Of a stretch of 50,517 nt of DNA, positions 45,585 through 50,517 are shown piece by piece (the stretch's first letter is position 1; every line of letters begins with the position of its first letter). The DNA is from Rhodospirillaceae bacterium. Lineage in GTDB: Bacteria; Pseudomonadota; Alphaproteobacteria; Rhodospirillales; Casp-alpha2. Both the position numbers and the translations under genes were made by a program. The notes below the pieces were generated by a model. It had not been told where the DNA came from. It searched no databases and saw only the letters and a list, made by a program, of their open reading frames with translations. Location: the NCBI GenBank assembly GCA_002706405.1, contig PALN01000075.1, forward strand, positions 1 through 50,517, read 5' to 3'.

Positions 45585-47486
45585 TCAGCCGTTGACGTTC
45601 ACTTCCTCGGTTACGGACAACAGGGTGAAGGGCAGAGGCGTGTCCTGTTCGATCCGCCACAGGGCCTGCGTCCCGTCCCGCCGCCAGCCGAAGGCGCGAA
45701 CGGTCCGGTCACCGGAGAACACGACGGGGGGCGCATCCAGAAGGTCGTTCCCGAATTCGCGGAAGGGGACATCGATGAACCCGCGGCCCGTGTCCAGGCG
45801 CAGCGCCGATGCGTCCTTCAGACGATAGGTCGCGGCAACCATGCGCAGACGTCCGCCCTGGTTGGAGCCTTGTAGACCGTTGACCGCCGGCGGCAGCGGC
45901 TCGATGACATGGGTGTAGCCGAGCCCGACCGTAACCTCCGTCGCCGGAACGTTCAGGGCGATCCGCCCGTCGGTGACGATCGCGTCGCTTTGAACCGATC
46001 CATCGGCGACGACCTTCACCGTGCGGCCTTCCAAATGATCCAGGCCGGACCATTCGGATTTGGCCGTGACGTCTGTCAGGTGTAGGCCGCAATCGACCTG
46101 CAGGCCGTCGTCGAAAGCCTCGATGGTATGCCCGCCTTCGCGCTCTGCCAAAAGGTAGACCGCATCGCCCACGGCGCAGACGGAACGGAACGCACCCTGG
46201 GTATCGGACAAGGTCCAGCCGGTGATTTCTTCCGCCCGATAAAGGGTCAGCGTGCCGATGCTGCCGTCGGCCATGACCAGGTGCAGGTTGCGGCGGCGGG
46301 CGTCGAAATCCTGGTCCAGGGGGTCATGGACCAGATGTTCGGCAACGGTTGCCAGATCGCGGGATTGATAGGCCTGCTCCACATCGGTGAACAGGAACTC
46401 CCGCAGCTCCCGCCCCGTGCGCGGTACGAACAGCGTGGCGCCATCGACGTTGCGCGGCGGTACGAACCGGGCCGCAGGCGAGCCGATGCGGGTTTGCCGG
46501 CGGATCTGCACGGAGGCGGGGGTCAGCGGGTCGCCGGTCACCATCCATTCCGCGCCCGAGGTAAAGACCTGCAGGTGGCGGCCCGAGAACACGGCGGCGC
46601 AGGCGTTGACCTGGTCGGACAACAGGGCGAACTCGATCGCTTCGTCGTCCAGGCCCTCTCCCAGGTCGAAGTTGAACAGGTCCGCCGACTTGGACATCCA
46701 GATTTGATTCGGCAGGTCCCGCGAACCGCCGATCACCGTGCGATCCTGATGGAAGGTCACGGTCGCCGGATAGCCCCGGACGGGCGAGAACGATTGCTCT
46801 TCCCAATCTTTCGTGGCGGCGGCGCTGGCCAGGGTCTCTTTCACCGTTGCCGTGGCAGAGGTCGCCGAGGCGACGGCGGTGATCTCGATCTCCTTGTTGG
46901 CGAGACGGAACCGCGTGCCGACATGGCCGGCGTCGAACACGGGTGCCGAGGCGGCAACGGTGATGGTGCCGCTGGTCCCGGTCGGGTCCAAGGTGACGTC
47001 CGCCGCGGCGAACTTATGGTGCGGTTGATGGATGCGGTTGCCTGTATCGGCAAAGACCCAGTCCGTGATCTGCCAATCGGCATGGGACGTGCGGGTGATC
47101 TTCTTCGGCGGCGTGTCCGGATGGACGACCAACAAGGTATCGGCGCTTTGCACCCAGGCCAGCTTGGCGGTCTGCGCTTCGGTCCAGGGAGCGGAGATGG
47201 TCGCCGTCTTCATGCCGTCCGTGTAGACGTCGATCCGATGATGGGAAAAACATAGCAGATAGGTTTGCTCGGTGTTGAACTCGAACGCGATCAGCCGCCC
47301 CGGCCCCGGCGCCATGTCGACGAACCGCGTGCCCGCGCGGCGGGCGACGCCGCCGGTCGGCTGGATCACCACGTTGCGCAGCTTGGCGGCCCCATTGGCA
47401 TAGGACCGAAGGTCGCTGCGCCCCAACAGCCGGGCCGAAACCTCGCCGGCGGTGAAGTTGGATTTATGTGTCGTCAATCGGGGCAT
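45585..47486 (-). CDS. Podovirus tail nozzle (tubular protein B-like)
   Basis: A 633-residue protein. The opening KSNFTAGEVSARLLGRSDLR, NGAAKLRNVVIQPTGGVARR and AGTRFV is the diagnostic start of the tail tubular B/stabilisation proteins of podoviruses. The centre carries beta-propeller-type repeats (GGSRDLPNQIWMSKSADLFN, FDLGEGLDDEAIEFALLSDQ) common to this group. It forms the nozzle at the tip of the short tail. The frame is complete, full length, and starts on the last base of the adaptor's stop. No receptor-binding fibre follows. Confidence 0.88.
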   Translation of the reverse strand: MPRLTTHKSNFTAGEVSARLLGRSDLRSYANGAAKLRNVVIQPTGGVARRAGTRFVDMAPGPGRLIAFEFNTEQTYLLCFSHHRIDVYTDGMKTATISAPWTEAQTAKLAWVQSADTLLVVHPDTPPKKITRTSHADWQITDWVFADTGNRIHQPHHKFAAADVTLDPTGTSGTITVAASAPVFDAGHVGTRFRLANKEIEITAVASATSATATVKETLASAAATKDWEEQSFSPVRGYPATVTFHQDRTVIGGSRDLPNQIWMSKSADLFNFDLGEGLDDEAIEFALLSDQVNACAAVFSGRHLQVFTSGAEWMVTGDPLTPASVQIRRQTRIGSPAARFVPPRNVDGATLFVPRTGRELREFLFTDVEQAYQSRDLATVAEHLVHDPLDQDFDARRRNLHLVMADGSIGTLTLYRAEEITGWTLSDTQGAFRSVCAVGDAVYLLAEREGGHTIEAFDDGLQVDCGLHLTDVTAKSEWSGLDHLEGRTVKVVADGSVQSDAIVTDGRIALNVPATEVTVGLGYTHVIEPLPPAVNGLQGSNQGGRLRMVAATYRLKDASALRLDTGRGFIDVPFREFGNDLLDAPPVVFSGDRTVRAFGWRRDGTQALWRIEQDTPLPFTLLSVTEEVNVNG

Positions 47487-48055
47487 CAGGCACGGACCTC
47501 CACCAGGGAGAAATCATCGATGCGCCCCGGCGTTTCCTGTTGGGCGTCGATGGTCTTGGCGCGTTGGAACTCCTGATCGGCAAGGCGGAAAAGCGCTTCC
47601 GCCCGCGACGTGCTTTCCGTCAGGGGAATGCAGAACTCGGCGGCCAGGCGGGTGATCAGGGCCTGGTCGAAGAACGGCGGAAAGTCGATCTCGGCCGGGC
47701 GAAAGATGAAGGTCATGACCACCTCGTCCGTGTTGGCATGCAGGCGCCGCTCGGCGATGCGGTACTCCAGTCCGTGCCCGCGGGTGTTGCCGCCGGCGGA
47801 GAGAGCACGCAGAAAATTGGCGGGCAGTTGAAACGCCTTGGCGTAATCGGCAACAGGCTCCGTCGCCAGGACCGGCAGACGCTGTTGCGCCGTGGCGAAG
47901 CTCCAGGGATGAGCGGACAGCAGGGCGTCGCGCACGGAGGGAAACAGGTTGGCGGCGATCTCGGCCTCGGCCGTGCCTTCGTCGAACGAAGTGATGGTGG
48001 TGCCGCCCAGTCTCAGCATTGCGCGGGAACAAAGAGCGATCTGACTTAACGCCAT
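47486..48055 (-). CDS. Podovirus tail adaptor (tubular protein A-like)
   Basis: A 189-residue protein with the opening ALSQIALCSRAMLRLGGTTI, EAEIAANLFPSVRDALLSAH and PWSFATAQQRL, typical of the tail tubular A/gp11-type adaptor joining portal to nozzle. Here it is separated from the portal by five genes. The start is the ATG at 48055; a longer in-frame reading to 48688 lies antisense within the capsid gene. It shares one base with the nozzle start. Confidence 0.82.
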   Translation of the reverse strand: MALSQIALCSRAMLRLGGTTITSFDEGTAEAEIAANLFPSVRDALLSAHPWSFATAQQRLPVLATEPVADYAKAFQLPANFLRALSAGGNTRGHGLEYRIAERRLHANTDEVVMTFIFRPAEIDFPPFFDQALITRLAAEFCIPLTESTSRAEALFRLADQEFQRAKTIDAQQETPGRIDDFSLVEVRA

Positions 48056-48153
48056 GGCGAGGACTCCGGTGATGGATCGGGAAAGGAAATAGGCGCGAGG
48101 GGGGCGCCCCGGCGCAAACCAGGGCGCCCCCAAGGTGTGATGAGACGGTGGGA

Positions 48154-48423
48154 CTAGTCGGTGTCCGTACCGCCGATGGCGGTCAGGTCGTCGACATCGA
48201 CGGCGCCGCCCGCGTTGGCGCTGACCAGGAACAGGCCGGCGCCCGGCGTGCCGTCCGTGTCGACATTGGCGACAAGTATATCGCCGGTGCGCAGCATGTG
48301 GGACGCGTCGTTGAAGTAGCCGACACTGTCCACGACGGCGGCGGCATCGGTCGTGGTGTAATGCCACAGGGTGAAGCCGTTGGCGTAGCTGAGCACGCTC
48401 AAGTCTTTCGATACGAATGCCAT
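48154..48423 (-). CDS. Small head-associated phage protein
   Basis: An 89-residue protein with a polar, Asp/Thr-rich, beta-strand-rich composition (SYANGFTLWHYTTTDAAAVV, then VGYFNDASHMLRTGDILVAN). Small proteins of this kind follow the capsid gene in podovirus-like prophages and could be decoration or head-tail proteins; I cannot name the family. It lies 9 bases after the capsid stop. The spacing to the adaptor is about 100 bases and contains no other gene. Confidence 0.65.
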   Translation of the reverse strand: MAFVSKDLSVLSYANGFTLWHYTTTDAAAVVDSVGYFNDASHMLRTGDILVANVDTDGTPGAGLFLVSANAGGAVDVDDLTAIGGTDTD

Positions 48424-48432
48424 GGTCGCCTC

Positions 48433-49251
48433 CTAGCTTTCCAGGCAGCGCAGAGACACCACGCCCGACGGATCGATCAGGCAGGCCCCCTGGCTCATCA
48501 TGTTGTTGACGAAGTTGGACGCGCGGTCGCCGTGCCAGGTGATGTCGGTCTTCACATCCTTGCCCACGGCGTGGCCGACGGCGCTTTTGTGATACCAGTA
48601 GCAGTAGCGCACGCCCGTATTCTTGGTCAGGCCCGAGTGGGGAATCCACAGGGTGCCCAGCCAGCGCTTGGCCTGGATGCCGCGCCACGGAAGATCATCG
48701 GACCCGACGAAGTCCATGTCCGAAAACTCGGGGATCTTCAGCAGGTCCGTCCATTGCTTCCAGCCGATCACCGCGAAGCGGTCGCCGTCGTCGGGAACGT
48801 CGGCGTCGCCCAGCATTTCGAAGGCGGTCAGCACCTTTGTCTTGGTCAGGCCGTCGGACCCGTCACCGGAATAGTTGGTGGACGTGTCCAACTGTTCGAC
48901 GATCAGCTCGTCCGTTTTGCGGCCAAGCGCGTTGGCGCCGGCCCGGGCGATGATCTGGCGTTCGTTGATGTTGGTCTTGATCTCGTCGAGTTCGTCCACC
49001 CAGTCGCCGGCGTAATAGTCCTGCAGTTGGCATTCGACAGGGGTGTGATCCAGGTTCATGACCGGGACCATGCCGTGGCGGGCCTTGGTCGAGGCCGTAC
49101 CCTTGCCGACCTTCTGGAAGGTGGTGGACGACCCCTGGATGTCGTTCTTGGACCGCACCGTGTTGCGCAGCTTGGAGCCGACGCGCTGGTATTCCAGGTG
49201 CACGTCCGTCTGGAAGTGCTTGATGAAGGATTGTGCGATATGTGTCGACAT
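48433..49251 (-). CDS. Phage major capsid protein (podovirus-like)
   Basis: A 272-residue protein. The start IAQSFIKHFQTDVHLEYQRV, then GSKLRNTVRSK, ARHGMVPVMNLDHTPVECQL, QDYYAGDWVDELDEIKTNIN and RAGANALGRKTDELIVEQLD matches a capsid family (Phage_capsid_2-like) of phages that also carry T7-like portals. The ATG at 49251 was preferred because the upstream extension (to 49389) is arginine-rich and unlike the family. It is the first gene of the block, so the main promoter should lie upstream. Confidence 0.82.
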   Translation of the reverse strand: MSTHIAQSFIKHFQTDVHLEYQRVGSKLRNTVRSKNDIQGSSTTFQKVGKGTASTKARHGMVPVMNLDHTPVECQLQDYYAGDWVDELDEIKTNINERQIIARAGANALGRKTDELIVEQLDTSTNYSGDGSDGLTKTKVLTAFEMLGDADVPDDGDRFAVIGWKQWTDLLKIPEFSDMDFVGSDDLPWRGIQAKRWLGTLWIPHSGLTKNTGVRYCYWYHKSAVGHAVGKDVKTDITWHGDRASNFVNNMMSQGACLIDPSGVVSLRCLES

Positions 49252-49616
49252 GCGTGTTCTCCGGAAATCCGGACTCCTTTGTCGTGTCGCGTTGCGGGAA
49301 GGACGCCGGTCCCGGCGGTTGTGACGGGCGCGTGAACGGGCTCGCCGCTGCGGGGGCGTCGGGATGATTCCGGGCCGTCGGCGCTTCAATGTCGGAAGCG
49401 GCCCCTGGGTTGTCCGGGGTGGGGGATGAGGAAACGGGCGTCCGGCAGGCGGTTGCGCCTGCCGGGGCGGATCGAAGGTTGATTTTTCCGGTACTCACAA
49501 GCCCTTGGCGTGCCTTGGAAAAATCTTCTATTGTTGGAGCTGGAAAACGATAAGAAACCGATAGTGCTCAAGAGGAAGGCCACTTGAACCTAATCCAACG
49601 ACGGGGGTTGTCATAA
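49252..49616. promoter_or_regulatory. Intergenic region upstream of the phage block, with a strong hairpin
   Basis: A 365-base gap without a convincing gene. A perfect 10-bp stem (CCGGCAGGCG, loop GTTG, CGCCTGCCGG) lies at 49442-49465. The part from 49480 to 49590 is comparatively AT-rich and may hold the promoters for both the minus-strand capsid operon and the plus-strand ODP gene. No attachment-site repeat or repressor gene is recognised. Confidence 0.4.
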
Positions 49617-50517
49617 GTGCGTTCAGAAGTGGTGTTCCGAGACGGAACGCGGTCCTGGCTGGTCGTTGGTCAGGACAGCGGTAAGCCGCCCGATCTGGTT
49701 GATTCCAACCAGGTCATCGTGCGCGCGGGCAACGAGGCCGTGCTCATCGACCCGGGCGGCGTCGAGATTTTTCCGGCCGTGTTCGACGCCGTCGAACGCG
49801 AGGTGCCGCTTGCCGACATCAAGCATGTCATCCTGACCCATGAGGATCCGGACGCGGGATCGTCGCTGCCGCTGTGGCGCGAGGTCTGTGTCGATGAATT
49901 GAAGGTCCATGTGCCCTGGCTGTGGCTGGGCTATGTCACCCATTACGACCGCGAGGCCGATTTCGTCGCCGTGCCCGACGAGGGCATGGAAATCCGTTTC
50001 GGCGACGGCGGCCGGCTGCAACTGATCCCCGCCCACTACCTGCATTCACCGGGTAATTTCTCGGTCTTTGATCCCGACGCCAAGGTGCTGTTCTCGGGCG
50101 ATATCGGTGGCGCCCTGGTGCCGCCCGATGACCGCGACGGGTTCACGGTGCGCGACTTCGACCGCCATGTTGAATTTCTCACCGGCTTCCATCAGCGCTG
50201 GATGGGCTCGCCCGCGGCGCGCGACGATTGGATCCGCCGGGTGCGCGCCCTGGGCCCCGAGGTCATCGTGCCGCAGCGCGGACTGGTGTTTACGGGCGCC
50301 AATGTGGACCGCTTCCTCAATTGGTTCGAGACCCTGGAAATCGGTATCGCCGTCAAGGACGGCACGCCGCAACGCCTGACCGAGCCGGCCCCTGCGCCGG
50401 AAACGACGGACACCGCCGCCAGCGCGCCGCCGCCGCCCGAGATCAAGGCGGCGACGAAACCCGACGACTCACCCATCATGGGGGTGGGAAAGCCGCTTGC
50501 CCGCGCCCTCAAGGAAA
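49617..50517 (+). CDS. ODP-type metallo-beta-lactamase-fold protein (3' end cut off)
   Basis: An open frame of 300 codons from the GTG at 49617, running off the window. The GTG directly follows an in-frame TAA. It is an oxygen-binding diiron protein (ODP) type MBL domain: NQVIVRAGNEAVLIDPGG, the HxDPD-like ligand motif THEDPDAGSSLP, PAHYLHSPGNFSVF, LFSGDIGGAL, and FHQRWMGSP. Members act as diiron oxygen or peroxide sensors, or are fused to signalling domains. After about residue 255 a Pro/Ala/Thr-rich linker begins, suggesting another domain downstream. Confidence 0.8.
   Translation, partial: MRSEVVFRDGTRSWLVVGQDSGKPPDLVDSNQVIVRAGNEAVLIDPGGVEIFPAVFDAVEREVPLADIKHVILTHEDPDAGSSLPLWREVCVDELKVHVPWLWLGYVTHYDREADFVAVPDEGMEIRFGDGGRLQLIPAHYLHSPGNFSVFDPDAKVLFSGDIGGALVPPDDRDGFTVRDFDRHVEFLTGFHQRWMGSPAARDDWIRRVRALGPEVIVPQRGLVFTGANVDRFLNWFETLEIGIAVKDGTPQRLTEPAPAPETTDTAASAPPPPEIKAATKPDDSPIMGVGKPLARALKE

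Larger units (their letters stand above)
41773..49251 (-). mobile_element. Podovirus-like virion gene block, permuted and lacking packaging genes
   Basis: Ten consecutive minus-strand genes with overlaps or short gaps, in transcription order: capsid, small head protein, tail adaptor, nozzle, three small proteins, portal, Bbp19-like, scaffold. GC content and codon use look like the host. Not seen: terminase, integrase, repressor, polymerase, lysis, lytic transglycosylase or tail fibre. The flanks are ordinary chromosomal genes, and no direct repeat was found at the edges by eye. See the findings for interpretation. Confidence 0.8.

Noticed and set aside
48863..49498. Minus-strand open frame of 211 residues upstream of and over the capsid gene
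   Set aside because: It overlaps the capsid gene in another frame; the translation is arginine- and proline-rich and patternless.
41766..49616. att repeats flanking the phage block
   Set aside because: Comparison by eye of 41766-41853 and 49252-49616 gave no shared run longer than expected by chance; a computed search could still find a short one.

Overview
The window is about 50.5 kb of GC-rich DNA (with a few sharply AT-rich promoter gaps) that reads as the chromosome of an alphaproteobacterium, most likely Rhodospirillales-like. Pointers are a GcrA cell-cycle regulator, a DUF1127 protein, a B12-dependent methylmalonyl-CoA mutase with a cobalamin-pathway gene, and GcvA-like LysR regulators. 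The assignment is inferred from gene content; no rRNA is present.

Left part (1-9 kb): a truncated MFS transporter, a DMT exporter, a DUF1127 protein, two LysR regulators that follow AT-rich gaps, a VOC-fold protein, an enoyl-CoA hydratase/isomerase, an acetoacetate-CoA ligase and CobD/CbiB. Then come a membrane-anchored protein of unknown role and an orphan PAS histidine kinase (9-11.7 kb). The block rpmI-rplT-pheS-pheT plus a translationally coupled HAD phosphatase (11.9-16.9 kb) faces a membrane adenylate/guanylate cyclase.

Middle (18.3-32.2 kb): a GntR regulator and a YdiJ-like FAD/Fe-S 2-hydroxyacid dehydrogenase diverge from a serine-glyoxylate-type aminotransferase and a class III CoA-transferase, which looks like a 2-hydroxyacid/glyoxylate locus. 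After an HtrA-like protease and a small conserved protein comes a bufferin-type metallophore operon: a Cys-rich secreted precursor, an MNIO (DUF692) enzyme and its partner, with a strong intrinsic terminator between precursor and enzymes. A tRNA-Arg(CCU), a PagL-type lipid A deacylase, proline iminopeptidase, a YtoQ protein, a Nudix protein and a stand-alone ACT-domain protein follow on the minus strand.

Right part (32.4-41.8 kb): gcrA diverges from methylmalonyl-CoA mutase across a gap that carries a perfect DnaA box. Then come a small basic protein that overlaps the mutase gene tail to tail, a gamma-glutamylcyclotransferase-like protein, infC (apparently with an AUA start), thrS, two glycosyltransferases (GT9, GT4) and an alpha/beta hydrolase. 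thrS-infC lies about 23 kb from rpmI-rplT-pheST and on the opposite strand.

The most unusual block is 41.8-49.25 kb: ten tightly packed minus-strand genes for a short-tailed (podovirus-like) virion: capsid, tail adaptor, nozzle, small internal proteins, portal, Bbp19-like protein and scaffold, ending in a strong terminator. Within the block the order is circularly permuted compared with the usual portal-scaffold-capsid-tail order. No terminase, integrase, replication, lysis or tail-fibre gene is visible, and all reading frames are open. It could be a domesticated particle-forming locus (gene-transfer-agent-like) or a rearranged prophage remnant. The window ends inside an ODP-type metallo-beta-lactamase-fold protein.
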